Of a stretch of 64,000 nt of DNA, positions 1-9,784 are shown piece by piece. Source of the stretch: Armigeres subalbatus (taxonomy: Eukaryota; Arthropoda; Insecta; Diptera; Culicidae); NCBI RefSeq assembly GCF_024139115.2, contig NC_085140.1, forward strand, positions 457,670,248 to 457,734,247, written 5' to 3'. The stretch's first letter is position 1; each line of letters starts with the position of its first letter. Made by a program: the position numbers and the translations under genes. The notes below the pieces were generated by a model. That model had not been told where the DNA came from and ran no database searches. It saw only the letters and a list, made by a program, of their open reading frames with translations.

Positions 1-163
1 ATCCGTTGTTGATCGTCCTTCTGGAAAACCGCTTTGGAAAAAGGTCTCCGCAAACAGACGCAGTCTGCTAAACAGATTTCAGGAGATTTTTGTGTAGGCG
101 GTATTGAGAAGTGTTATACCTCGATAATTAGCGCATTCAAGTCTGTGCTCTTTCTTTTCACAC
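1..163 (-). pseudogene. RTE-clade non-LTR retrotransposon relic (RT fragment)
   Basis: Read on the minus strand, this stretch encodes the RT block ECANYRGITLLNTAY, then a broken stretch (an in-frame TGA), then LFSRLRLFAETF and, near the window edge, EGRSTTD. This order is typical of the RT fingers region of RTE-clade elements; the same blocks occur in the second RTE element at 33.5-36.7 kb. The element runs off the left edge. Its upstream side (to the right) is replaced by the 24-bp minisatellite at 164-678, so only a fragment survives. The clade is inferred from motif wording. The fragment cannot make a protein. Confidence 0.65.
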
Positions 164-678
164 TCCTCCGGAAGTTTCTCCAAGAATTTCTCCGGAAGTT
201 CCTCCAGGAATTCCTCCGGAAGTTCCTCCAGGAATTCCTCCGGAAGTTCCTCCAGGAATTCCTCCGGAAGTTCCTCCAGGAATTCCTCCGGAAGTTCCTC
301 CAGGAATTCCTCCGGAAGTTTCTCCAGGAATTCCTCCGGAAGTTTCTCCAGGAATTCCTCCGAAGATTTCTCCAGGAATTCCCCCGGAAGTTCCTCCAGG
401 AATTCCTCCGGAAGTTTCTCCAGGAATTCATCCGGAAGTTCCTCCAGGAATTCCACCGAAAGTTCCTCCAGGAATTCCCCCGGAAGTTCCTCCAGGAATT
501 CCCCCGGAAGTTCCTCCACGAATTCCTCCGAAAGTTCCTCCACGAATTCCTCCGAAAGTTCCTCCAGGAATTCCACCGGAAGTTCCTCCAGGAATTCCTC
601 CGGAAGGTCCTCCAGGAATTCCTCCGGAAGGTCCTCCAGGAATTCCTCCGGGAGTTCCTCCAGGAATTCCTCCGGAAG
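164..678. repeat. 24-bp minisatellite array 1 (about 21 units)
   Basis: The tandem unit of 24 bp consists of two related 12-mers, GGAAGTTCCTCC and AGGAATTCCTCC, which match at 9 of 12 positions. Both contain near-palindromes (GGAATTCC, TCCGGA). Units here carry scattered substitutions such as tttctcc, cacgaa and ccccgg, so the array is older or less homogenised than array 2. 24 is divisible by three and the unit lacks stops in several frames on both strands. The array therefore shows long open frames repeating eight residues (KFLQEFLR, EFLEELPE, WRNFRRNS), which I regard as artefacts. Confidence 0.95.
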
Positions 679-1388
679 TGTCATCCAGCGAATTAAGATC
701 CAGCTGGGCATGAGACAATGATAGAATTCGAAAGATTAACTCGCTTGATAGAAATAATCACCTTCCCTTCAAACCAATTGATCAGGTTCGCGATTTAGCT
801 AGAAATCATATAAAAACGCCGAAAGTATCCCGAATCTCTCAAATATAACAAAGAAAGAGTTACAATTTCACATATATAATAGTTTAATAAGAGAAAATGA
901 GATTTAGAATAAATAATAAAAAAAAATGTTCTATTTACTCCTACTCTGCATATCCCTTACCTACAGTGCCTTAATCCTAGTGTGGAAGTGTGTCAGTATA
1001 CCGTGTATCCCGCGGCGGTTGAAGCATGCCTGAGGCTGTCTGGATAGGTCCTCCACAGACAGCGATCCTCCGCTTGGCGAAGATGCTATTCGTAGCGGCA
1101 TCCATTCCTTGGACCACGGAACAACTTCTGACGAGATGCATGCGATACGATTTGATAGACACTTTAAATTCTCACCGATGCTCATTTTTACCACCCGATC
1201 ACTCTAGGCGCGCCCTCATCTTGTGAACAGCAACAATAGGCTACCCACTTGTTGGAAGATATCCGTCCTAGAATAACCAATCAACTATTATAATAAACAC
1301 TTGGCGTTTCTTTTAGGCTCAACCTCTACCTTCGTTGCACTGTTTAAACCACTGGCAAATGGTCGTTGCGACTTCTGACCACTATGTG
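679..1388. other. Spacer between the two minisatellite arrays; nothing recognised
   Basis: No gene, TIR or RNA gene is recognisable here. The stretch around 980-1210 is moderately GC-rich and non-repetitive inside the window. Short open frames overlap each other on both strands, without motifs. Confidence 0.5.
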
Positions 1389-1882
1389 TTCCTCCGGAAG
1401 TTCCTCCAGGAATTCCTCCGGAAGTTCCTCCAGGAATTCCTCCGGAAGTTCCTCCAGGAATTCCTCCGGAAGTTCCTCCAGGAATTCCTCCGGAAGTTCC
1501 TCCAGGAATTCCTCCGGAAGTTCCTCCAGGAATTCCTCCGGAAGTTCCTCCAGGAATTCCTCCGGAAGTTCCTCCAGGAATTCCTCCGGAAGTTCCTCCA
1601 GGAATTCCTCCGGAAGTTCCTCCAGGAATTCCTCCGGAAGTTCCTCCAGGAATTCCTCCGGAAGTTCCTCCAGGAATTCCTCCGGAAGTTCCTCCAGGAA
1701 TTCCTCCGGAAGTTCCTCCAGGAATTCCTCCGGAAGTTCCTCCAGGAATTCCTCCGGAAGTTCCTCCAGGAATTCCTCCGGAAGTTCCTCCAGGAATTCC
1801 TCTGGAAGTTCCTCCAGGAATTCCTCCGGAAGTTCCTCCAGGAATTCCTCCGGAAGTTCCTCCAGGAATTCCTCCGGAAGTT
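1389..1882. repeat. 24-bp minisatellite array 2 (about 20.5 near-identical units)
   Basis: This has the same 24-bp unit as array 1 (12-mers GGAAGTTCCTCC and AGGAATTCCTCC) but is almost perfect. I see only one substitution in roughly 490 bp (tctgga for tccgga near 1801-1806). Such homogeneity implies recent expansion or gene conversion. Flanking sequences differ from those of array 1, so the arrays are independent expansions or a split array. The open frames across it are by-products of a period divisible by three. Confidence 0.95.
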
Positions 1883-3934
1883 TGTCACCACCCCCTTGGG
1901 AGGGGAGGCCGCATGAGACGGAGGACAAAATACGGTATGAAATGGGAGCTGCGATTCACTTACCAACTCCTCTAAGTGGTTCGTATGGAAAGAACCTTAA
2001 CGATGTGATATACTCGAACCATCCCGTCACAACACAAAAGCATCAGTTTTACATGCAGCAATGAGTAGGTGATAATTTATTAGGGTTTGTACTTACGATC
2101 TATCGTCGGCTTACTGACTAAGGTTAGACATAATTGTGGTGTTGTGTGACGTCAGTGTCTACGAGTATCCCCCGGCGGCAGCAGAGCGAAGATCTGTCCG
2201 GACAGACGATGGTCTCGAACCACATTTTTCTCCGCGCCAGACTTCTCACTAGCCTTAGTGGAACCCTTATCCAATAGATCACACGACACAAAGAGCACAG
2301 CCATCGATGTAGGCTAAGAATAGAAAGGCCGATCTCTAGCAAACATACGCTCTACTCCATTTCGCCCCTCAGCATGCACATATTAAGAGGTGGTCTGCAG
2401 GAAGACATCTATTAAACTTTAAATTGTATTATCTGTCCTGTATTGTGCTATCTTCATCATCACCTCTAATAATCGAAACACTGGTTTCTTCACTCTAACA
2501 CCACCGGTATCAAAACACTTCACTTTCGGTCAGGCTCTTTTAATATTGGCTAGCTAGACTTGCCTGCTTGATATTTAACCGAAAACTAAAACTCGATCCG
2601 TGTCCGTGCAACGATATATTAGTGGGAAAAATAACTGAGAGTGAGATCTGAGGTGGTGATAATTTTTAAACATCTGGAGCAATAATGGATAGAGGATTCG
2701 AAGAGAGATGAGTGCTCGAATCCTATAATTAACGATCACGTCGCTAAACAATTTGCATACATGGGGTACCTGCAGGTAGTTTAATCTCTATCTCTGGTGC
2801 TCTAAGCTCTGATTCGGCTCAGTCGATGTGGCATGGGTATGGCTCAGATGATATGTTCTGTTGTGATGTGCTGAAGTGTAGTGGATTTACATGGTAAGGT
2901 AACCCATACTCTTGTCTTGTACGGTAGATGCTTGAGCTTCAATATCAGCTCCCGCGAATCAATATAGTGATAAAGTGTAGGTCACAATACCCCCACACCA
3001 GACTGCAATATAGGCTTGATATGCCGACCAGGCTTGACAAAACTCCTCACCCTCGCTAGAGTCAAATAAAATCATCATCAGCAAAATGCTGCCTTCGCAT
3101 CCTCACAATTGAGTGGAAGCGTAAAAAAGCAGAGGTACAAAAACGCAGAGTGAGGAAAAGCAAAATAAAAACACATGTGAGTGAGGCGTCGGGCGAAAGA
3201 GCATTCATTGAGCCTCCGGAGCGACGCTTTGTATGTGAAAAAATCTTGGAGGCTGTTTTGAGTGTGAGTGTAAGTGAGTGACGCACCACAAGAAAAAGAT
3301 GAACAGATAGACTCGCTCTTGTTTTGCGACGCACAAGCTCGGGTTTAATGATGCACAATGTTGTGAGTTTTGATGCTTGTTTCTGCTCCTCAAAAAAACT
3401 CTTGCTCTTGCTCATTTTCCACTTAACGAGGAGTTTATGGCAAGCCTGATGCCGACATAGCAGTAGGTTTTTTTCTTACCATGAGCAATCCACTCACGCT
3501 ACCAACAAGTGTCGACCGAGTAAGGTGTAGTGTAAGGTGTCGTCAAGTGTGATCTGTTATTCCTCACAAAGAACATTCTTGTCTGGGCAATATTTTGATC
3601 TTTCAAATGCATGTAGACGTTTTGTAATTTGTTAACATTTTTCACCGATTTATCCAGTATTCATTACGTATAGGTGGACACCGACCAGGAACAGATCATT
3701 GATCATTCGTAGTCATTTGATGTACCACAGTGAATAGCGATTCACTTTATGCTTTCTCGCGTTATATTGGGTCAACTCAGGTTATTTTGTTTCCAGCTGA
3801 GGAGCATCAATCTGCAACATTCAATTACCTATCGAACTATTAATGATTCACTTAATAAAGCTTCTCATTCAAATTTTCCCACATTTTCCTCTACACATAC
3901 CGACTTTTATATTTGACATACTTTATTGGCTTAA
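1883..3934. other. Unrecognised intergenic sequence
   Basis: About 2 kb without a recognisable gene. A sequence resembling a pol III box B on the minus strand (GGTTCGAGACC, about 2210-2220) hints at an old tRNA-derived SINE, but a matching box A is not convincing. The 3060-3420 stretch has short overlapping ORFs rich in common codons and no motifs. Confidence 0.4.
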
Positions 3935-4170
3935 TCTACGCAATCATTTCTTTCCGCGAACTTTGCATCCGTACAAATTCTCATTCTATTTAAAAACTAC
4001 GCAACCACTTTATTCGTTTCCTCTTTTTTCATAATCGCTCTTCCTAATACTACGCAAACAATATTTTCCACGAATTCCATACTACTTAATTTCATTTAAA
4101 TACTACGCAAATACTTTACTCGTTTCCTCTCCTTTCATAACCAAGCTTCCTAATACTACGCAAACACTCG
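3935..4170. repeat. Degenerate tandem repeat with ACTACGCAA motif
   Basis: The motif (T)ACTACGCAA recurs at about 3937, 3997, 4050, 4103 and 4157. A longer repeat of about 105 bp (ctacgcaa..actttattcgtttcctc..ttcataa) is visible at about 3998 and 4103. It lies just downstream of the gypsy integrase end on the minus strand. It could belong to that element's 3' non-coding or LTR region, but I could not find a matching second LTR to the right of gag. Confidence 0.6.
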
Positions 4171-4328
4171 GTGATCACCATTTCCTCGAACATTCTAACA
4201 TAATTCACGATATTTCATCCAAACACGATCTTTAGTCACACGAATCTTCACCATAAAAACATTTAACATTTCCTCGAAACCACATATTAACTCAAACATC
4301 TCTTATAACACACTGCTCTCACACAAAC

Positions 4329-5012
4329 CTATTCTGGAATTAAATCTTGCGCTGCAAACAACCCTAAATTTCTCCCTTCCTCATCTTCTAATTCATACGA
4401 TGTTGCTCCTCTCCTGGCGATGATCTTACAAGGAACATAAACTGGGCCAAGTTTAGCTGAATAATTCTCAGCTGCACTGGAAATTCGGAAGTTCTTTTTG
4501 TAAACTTTTTGCCCAACATTAAAAATAGGCGGCATACCTTTGTGTTTGCTGTCATAGATTTTTTTGTATTTTTCAAAATGTTTTATGTTATTCCTTACAA
4601 CGTCTTCATACACAGAACCCAAAACTTCCTTTCTGCGCTGGACAAAATCAGCAGTTGACGGATCAGAAGTACACCTATCCTGAAGATGGTCTCTTCCATC
4701 AATCACCGACTCATATCCATGCACAAGAAAGAATGGCGTAAATTCTGTTGATGAGTGTTTTGTGTTGTTCAATGCAAATTCTATTTCTGGGATTTTGGAA
4801 TCCCAGATGCGGTGATCGTTCTGACAATATGAACGAATACACGCTAGAATAACTCGGTTCACCCGTTCCACTGGGTTATTTTGGCAGTGTCTTCTAGTGT
4901 TCTTAAAATGATGAACATTAAACTGGGACAACAAATCTTGAAACTTATTAGCTAAAAACGTTACAGCATTATCCGAGATTAACACTTGTGGAACACCAAA
5001 TTTCAAAACCAT
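4329..5012 (-). pseudogene. pol: Gypsy integrase, catalytic core C-terminal part and tail
   Basis: This frame continues the integrase after a 1-nt frameshift near 5010: MVLKFGVPQVLISDNA (second catalytic Asp in SDN) and NNPVERVNR (catalytic Glu), completing a D,D-35-E core. It then runs through FLVHGYESV and a C-terminal domain with VGQKVYKKNF and GPVYVPCKIIARRG, the usual beta-rich DNA-binding tail. It ends naturally at DLIPE with a stop. No chromodomain and no further ORF follow. Confidence 0.88.
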
Positions 5013-5880
5013 TCACATTTAATTAACTGAGTTAGACTTTCCACACTTATTTTTCTAACAGGAAACAAACGAACATATTTAGTGAACACATCCAGACAAA
5101 CTAACAAATCACTGTTGCCCGATTTACTACGGACGAAACCACTAATGTAGTCCATAGCAATCATTTGAAATGGGCGGGTAGCATCCTTCTGCTTTCCCAT
5201 TGGAGGAATTGTAGCAATAGTCGAATGCTTCGACTGCTTACAAGTGCCGCACTTAGACAAAACTCTCTTAACATCGGAGTTCATCTTAGGCCAATAATAT
5301 TTTAATTTTATTCGTTCCAAAGTCTTTTCTGTACCGAGATGCATTAATTTGGCATGCTCTTCTTCAACGAGTTGTGTCATCTTGTCAGGTGGCACCACCA
5401 CTTTCCATTCCAGTCGACCCATGGTTTGTGCAGATCTGGAAGTAACGAATTTATAGAGATCTCCATTTTCAATTTTAAAATTCTGATAGTTTTCTGGAGT
5501 GTCGATTACTTTTTGCTTCAGATCGTTGTACCACCTAGAAGTAGAATTCACAAAAATGGCACAAACCGCACGACTCAGAGCGTCGCAAACTACATTATCC
5601 TTCCCTTTTCTGTGTTTGATTGTCATGTCATATTCCTGCAGCTTGACTGACCATCGCGACAATCGTGAACTCGGTCGCCACTTTGAGTTGCAAATAAACG
5701 TAACTGCAGAGCAATCAGTAATTAGTGTAAAGTGAGAACCCTCAACATAACACCTAAAGTGCTCAATTGCTTCAAGAGCCGCTAATCCTTCCTTATCGGT
5801 GGGCCCGTATTTCTTCTCGCAAGAACTAAGCTTCCTCGAAAAGAAGGCAATGATATGCTCCTTACCATCCAACTCCTGCG
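5003..5880 (-). pseudogene. pol: Gypsy RNase H C-terminal part and integrase N-terminal part
   Basis: Beginning immediately after the inserted element, the frame gives HIIAFFSRKLSSCEKKYGPT, KEGLAALEAIEHFRCYVEG and LITDCSA (RNase H). The integrase zinc-binding region follows, with H-x4-H (HAKLMH) and C-x2-C (CGTC), then the catalytic core start AMDYISGF and LDVFTKY with the first Asp. The frame breaks near 5010 (reads into CEWF and stop), and the continuation lies in the neighbouring frame. RNase H and integrase together show this is pol of the Ty3/gypsy type, not copia. Confidence 0.88.
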
Positions 5881-7065
5881 CACGCTATGTTTAAAGGCAA
5901 CTATTATGCAAAGTGAATGCACCTCGGATGTTAAGCCGTTAGGTCATAGTTTTTGACCTCTAGTTTAAGGATCCGTGTCGATTGAAATATTTCATCGGTG
6001 AAAATTTGACTTTTTTACCATTTAAGGGGATATTTTTAACCTAAAAAACTATTCTGAATTTTTAAAATTTTTTGAAGCAGGTTATATAAAATCCAGGCAC
6101 TACATTTTTTCCCGACACTTCAAGGAAAATTTTCATATAAAAACAATTTTCATATGATGAAAGTAGCAGAAGTTATACTAAAAATACTGTTGACACCGAA
6201 CATATATTTCATTTTTCGATAGCGAATTCTTGTGTAACTGCATATCTCATACGTGTTTATTAAAAAAAAATCAGCAACCCTGCACCACTTGTTACCATAG
6301 AAACAGAATTTAACGCTGGACAGGTCAAGGAATTAAATTTCAATTGTGTTCATAATCATTTTCTGGAAGGAGGAGACTATGACACAATTTAAGACAAAAA
6401 CCCTCCTCCTGCGCTACATTAGCTGGTGGGATTAGTCTACCAAATCTTCGGCCCTGTATAAAAAAAAACCATCCAGGCAAATCTGAAGTCTGGACATCAG
6501 AGGTCAACGCAACTCATCACACTCAACTTCATTTTACTGGGCGTTACTGCCGAAGTGTTTTAGTTAAACGGGGTGTTTTGAAAGGAAAATAATGCGATGG
6601 TTATTACAAGGTATTGGATAGTCTACCACAGGTAGTTGATTGCTGGTTTAGTGTAACATTGTTGGACTTCTATTCAGACGCCATACGAGCTTTTTGTTAC
6701 AGTTGGATAGCAGCCGGGCTATCAATCACCAAAAAATTTCTTATTTTGAAATTCCATGTTCTTGAATTTTGTGAGCGCATCACAGGGAGCCCTTAAAAAG
6801 TATACGGAGCAAACAACGGAAGCCATCCACAGAAATTTCTATACTATCTAGCAAAACTACAAGATGCCAGTATACCACGAACAGTATGCAAGTAAACTGT
6901 TATCCACGGTGGGAGCATATAACAGAACACTGCAGTGGTCACATAATGCAAACGTCCATTGAGGTTTAATCAAGTTTGAAATACAGAACATACATAAATA
7001 CTACTTTGAACTAGTTCGTAGTTTTATTTTTTTGTTGATTTGAAATGTTAAAGAGTGATATTATG

Positions 7066-7494
7066 CACGGAAACAAATGCATACCCACAGGCATGAATAA
7101 AAAATCATGAAATCATGAATCAGGTTAGTCCATGAAACCATGATTATAATTCATGATTTCAGGAACATTATTCATGGTACTAGTCAATCGTCATCAGTCG
7201 ACAGTATGCATAATCGGGTATACTTCGAACACTTCATTCCCAAGAAGTAAGAACGGCTGAGAGGTAGCACGCCGGACTCTCGCTCAGTGTACTCAAGTTT
7301 GAACTCCTGTTGAACGTTTTTTTATTCTGTCGTTTTTAACAACCAAATTGTAACGCATTGGTTGCGTTACGCGAAAATAAATCATGAAATCATGATTTAT
7401 ATTCATGGTGTATTTTCATGGCATGAAAACACGACGGATTCATGGAATCATGAATTATTTTCTCATTTCTGGGAACGGATTTTTACCCGTGTGC
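7066..7494. mobile_element. Degenerate TIR element (MITE) with CATGAAATCATGA motifs
   Basis: The left part (7066-7160) and the reverse complement of the right part (7370-7494) share a run of similar blocks: a CACGG start, then repeated catgaaatcatgaat and catgatt motifs. This suggests TIRs of about 100 bp that have diverged. I could not read a clean TSD. It sits within the 2246-bp element and contains a tRNA-like stretch in its middle. Confidence 0.5.
7246..7318 (+). pseudogene. tRNA-like sequence (pol III box A/B resemblance)
   Basis: The segment contains GGCTGAGAGGTAGCACGCCG, close to a D-arm and box A, and 30-odd bases later GTTTGAACTCC, close to box B (GGTTCGANTCC). A complete acceptor stem is not evident. 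It is more likely a tRNA-derived SINE head or pseudogene than a functional tRNA. Confidence 0.4.
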
Positions 7495-7513
7495 TCTTAA
7501 ATTCAATAATACT

Positions 7514-7777
7514 TCTTCTTATTGGCATTACATTAACCACTCTGACATATGCCGCCTCGGAGCTTAGTGTTCATTTAGCACTTCCATAGTTATTAACTGC
7601 GAGGTTTCTAGTCCAAGCTACCATTTTCGCATCGTATATCATGAGGCTACGATGATACTTTATGCCCAGGGAAGGTGAGAATATTTCCTAGACAAGATCG
7701 GGAATCGAACCCAGCCACTTTTAGCATGGGCTTGCAGTGTAGCAGTGTATCTTACCGCACGGCTAAGGAAGGATACA
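7514..7777 (-). mobile_element. Feilai-type tRNA-derived SINE
   Basis: On the minus strand it begins with a tRNA-like head. Box A resembles TTAGCCGTGCGGTAAGA and box B reads GGGTTCGATTCCCG. A non-tRNA body follows with AGTTAATAACTATGGAAGTG, and the 3' end reads TAATGCCAATAAGAAGAAG. That arrangement and tail match what I recall of the Feilai SINE described in Aedes aegypti. The copy is nested in the 2246-bp element. It would be transcribed by RNA polymerase III and mobilised by a non-LTR retrotransposon in trans. Confidence 0.8.
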
Positions 7778-8126
7778 GATCTATTCATAAAAAATCATAA
7801 GAACATTTAAGACTGGCAGTAATTTCAATATAACTTCTACTATTTTCATCATATGAAAAATGTTTTTATATGAAAATATTTCTTAAAGCATCAGGAAAAG
7901 TAATTATTGGTTGGATTTTATATAACTTGTTTCAAAAATTTTTGAAAAATCATAAAACGTTTTTAGGTTAAAAATATTACCTTAAATAGTAAAAAAGTCA
8001 AAATTTCACCGATAAAATATTTTAATCGATCCAGATCCTTAAACTAGAGGTCAAAAACTATGATCTAACGGCTTAACATCCGAGGTGCATTCACTTTGCA
8101 TAATAGTTGCCTTTAAACATAGCGTG

Positions 8127-8696
8127 CTGCGTCAGTATTCCGGCTATCGCAGCATCACTGGCGTCGGTTTGTATGGTAAATTCCTTTGTCCAGTCTGGGT
8201 TGGCAAGAACTGGTTCTGATATCAAACATTCTTTCAGTTTGAGGAAAGCCTGTTCGGCCTTATCAGTCCACCTAATCTTCTTGGGCTTGCCTTTCAGCAA
8301 GTCAGAGATAGGGGATGATATACCGCTAAAGTTCGGGATGAAGTTGCGGTAGTATCCCGCCATCCCTAAGAATCTGCGAATCTCCTTTGGAGTTTGCGGA
8401 CGTGCAAACTTTGAGATCGCAGTTACTCTCTCAGGGTTCGGCTGGTAGCCGCTCTCCGAAAGAATAAAACCTAAATATTTAATTCTTTTCAGGCAGAACT
8501 TGCATTTCGCTAAATTTACGGATAGGTTAGCTTCTCTTAAGCAATCTGAGACAATTTTTAGATATTTAATGTGATCCTCAAATGTTCTAGTTGCAATTAT
8601 TATGTCATCTAAATATGAGAAAATAAATGGTTCGTAACGTCCTTCCTTTAAAACTCTATCAAGTATACGCGACATGGTAGCACTGCTATTTATCAA
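8127..8696 (-). pseudogene. pol: Gypsy reverse transcriptase palm/thumb and start of RNase H
   Basis: The fragment starts near SSATMSRILDRVL and contains the catalytic box YLDDIIIAT, then KCKFCLKRIKYLGFILSE, the thumb block PQTPKEIRRFLGMAGYYRNF, and the RNase H start TIQTDASDAAIAGIL. This is the canonical Ty3/gypsy succession. The reading frame is intact up to the codon before 8127, where the 2246-bp insertion begins. Across the insertion it resumes in phase at 5872. Confidence 0.88.
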
Positions 8697-8798
8697 TCCA
8701 AATGGAAGCCTTTTATATTGAAAAGACCCTTGCCGATAATTTTGAAGCTGGTGTACTTTTTGAATTTTCGGCCAACTTCACCTGAAGGAAAGATTCCT

Positions 8799-9260
8799 TT
8801 AGGTCCAAGACAGAGAAAATCGATTTTTCCCCAAATTATTTAATATTCTCATTGAGCTTGCCAGAGGATATGCGTCTCTGATAGTTTTCGCGTTTAGCTT
8901 ACGAGCATCCAAGCAAAGTCGCATGTCACCGTTTTCTTTGGTGACTGGGACCACTTGTAAGGCCCAATTGGCGTTTGAGGGTTCTATGATATCCAGATCC
9001 AACAATCTGTCTATCTCCTCAATAACTTTTGTTTGAATTGTGGGCGACCACGGATGAGGATTCAAATGAATGGGATTCTCATCAGTGAGCTGTATATTAT
9101 GTTCCATCACATTACATGTTTCCAGAGTCCCAGGCTCTGATATTTTGAAATTGTTCTTCACAGCCTCTAGCAATTCAGTCTGTTCCACATCTAGGACGTG
9201 AGAAGCTGACTGAATTTCATTATTTGCTTCCACATTGTATGTTGTTAAATTGTTAACCAC
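8799..9260 (-). pseudogene. pol: Gypsy reverse transcriptase, N-terminal part
   Basis: This frame contains the fingers and early palm segments: a spacer, then PIHLNPHPWSPTIQTKVIEE, DIIEPSNANWALQVVPV, and the motif MRLCLDARKLNAKT. These match blocks 1 and 2 of Ty3/gypsy RT. The frame ends at SLSWT with a stop where the palm motif with the first catalytic Asp should continue, so a frameshift or deletion separates it from the next fragment (8091-8696). The typical host-specific lysine/asparagine-rich codon use resembles the gag frame. Confidence 0.82.
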
Positions 9261-9403
9261 TTCATCAAACGTAATTTTAATTTGAAATAATTTAAAAATC
9301 CATTCCTAAGATACAACGCGATCCAAGCTCAGGAACAACTAAACATGGTAAAATTTTAGTTTTTGATTGACTGTAAAAGGAATATCTACAAATCCATTAA
9401 TTT

Positions 9404-9783
9404 TCATTGGTTCACCGCTGGCAGTTGAAATTTTAATATTTTGTCCAGATCTTGAATCTCTAGAAAGCTGGTCAAATTACCAAAGTGTTCTCCAACTAAT
9501 GACACGTTATTTCCACTGTCCAACAAACCTTGTAACTCCAATCCTAAAACGCAAAATCTCAAAAAATATCTCTCATCTTTATCAAAATTTACAAAAACAG
9601 TTTCAATTTGTTGAAAATGACCAACATAATCAGTGAATTCATCATTGTCACATTTCTCTTCGGTACAATCTGTATTGGTTTCAAATTCTGAAATTATTTG
9701 TTGGAATGTGTCACAACTCAAATTTGGAGGAATTTCAGAGCTTGGGAAAACCACCTCCTTCAATTTTCCCTTCTTTGGTTTTT
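9404..9783 (-). pseudogene. pol: Gypsy protease domain (start of pol)
   Basis: The frame is entered by -1 slippage at 9778-9784 and reads a basic linker, then KEVVFPSSEIPPN, and reaches the aspartic protease motif LLDSGNNVSLV with the catalytic D-S-G. It ends prematurely in VNQ followed by a stop at 9404. The adjacent frame carries the expected continuation (GEPMKINGFVDIPF), so a 1-nt indel occurred close to 9440-9450. Retroviral-type proteases dimerise and cut Gag-Pol. Only one domain is expected here. The domain is broken at its C-terminal end. Confidence 0.8.
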
Positions 9784-9784
9784 T
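9744..9784 (-). promoter_or_regulatory. -1 ribosomal frameshift signal between gag and pol
   Basis: On the minus strand the heptamer A AAA AAC (9784-9778) lies in the gag frame as GCA AAA AAC. After a 7-nt spacer comes a hairpin with a perfect 7-bp stem, GGGAAAA (9770-9764) pairing with TTTTCCC (9750-9744), and a 13-nt loop. The gag stop (9762-9760) is inside the loop. The protease frame is exactly -1 relative to gag and is open from the heptamer onwards. Heptamer type, spacer length and hairpin match known -1 programmed frameshift sites. Function is inferred. Confidence 0.8.

Larger units (their letters stand above)
5881..8126. mobile_element. 2246-bp DNA element with long TIRs inserted in gypsy pol
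   Basis: The two ends are inverted copies of each other for about 310-320 bp. The first 60 or so bases differ at about one position (start CACGCTATGTTTAAAGGCAA), and divergence rises inward. The insertion is flanked by a 5-bp duplication CTGCG (5876-5880 and 8127-8131). Removing the element plus one copy restores the gypsy RNase H frame exactly. A 5-bp GC-rich TSD and a CAC terminus recall Transib-type transposons, but no transposase ORF is visible, so the superfamily is a guess. The interior hosts other repeats (7066-7494 and 7514-7777). Confidence 0.88.

Noticed and set aside
34..711. Long open frames of KFLQEFLR or EFLEELPE repeats
   Set aside because: They exist in several frames and on both strands because the 24-bp minisatellite unit lacks stops; no flanking gene structure.
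1389..1882. CRISPR-like array
   Set aside because: Contiguous 24-bp tandem units with no spacers, in a eukaryotic context.
1335..2064. SGSSSRNS and KFLQEFLR repeat proteins over array 2
   Set aside because: Same artefact: period divisible by three, frames open on both strands, no domain outside the repeat.
7246..7318. Functional tRNA gene
   Set aside because: Boxes A and B resemble a tRNA but the acceptor stem and a clear anticodon arm are missing, and it is embedded in a nested transposon.
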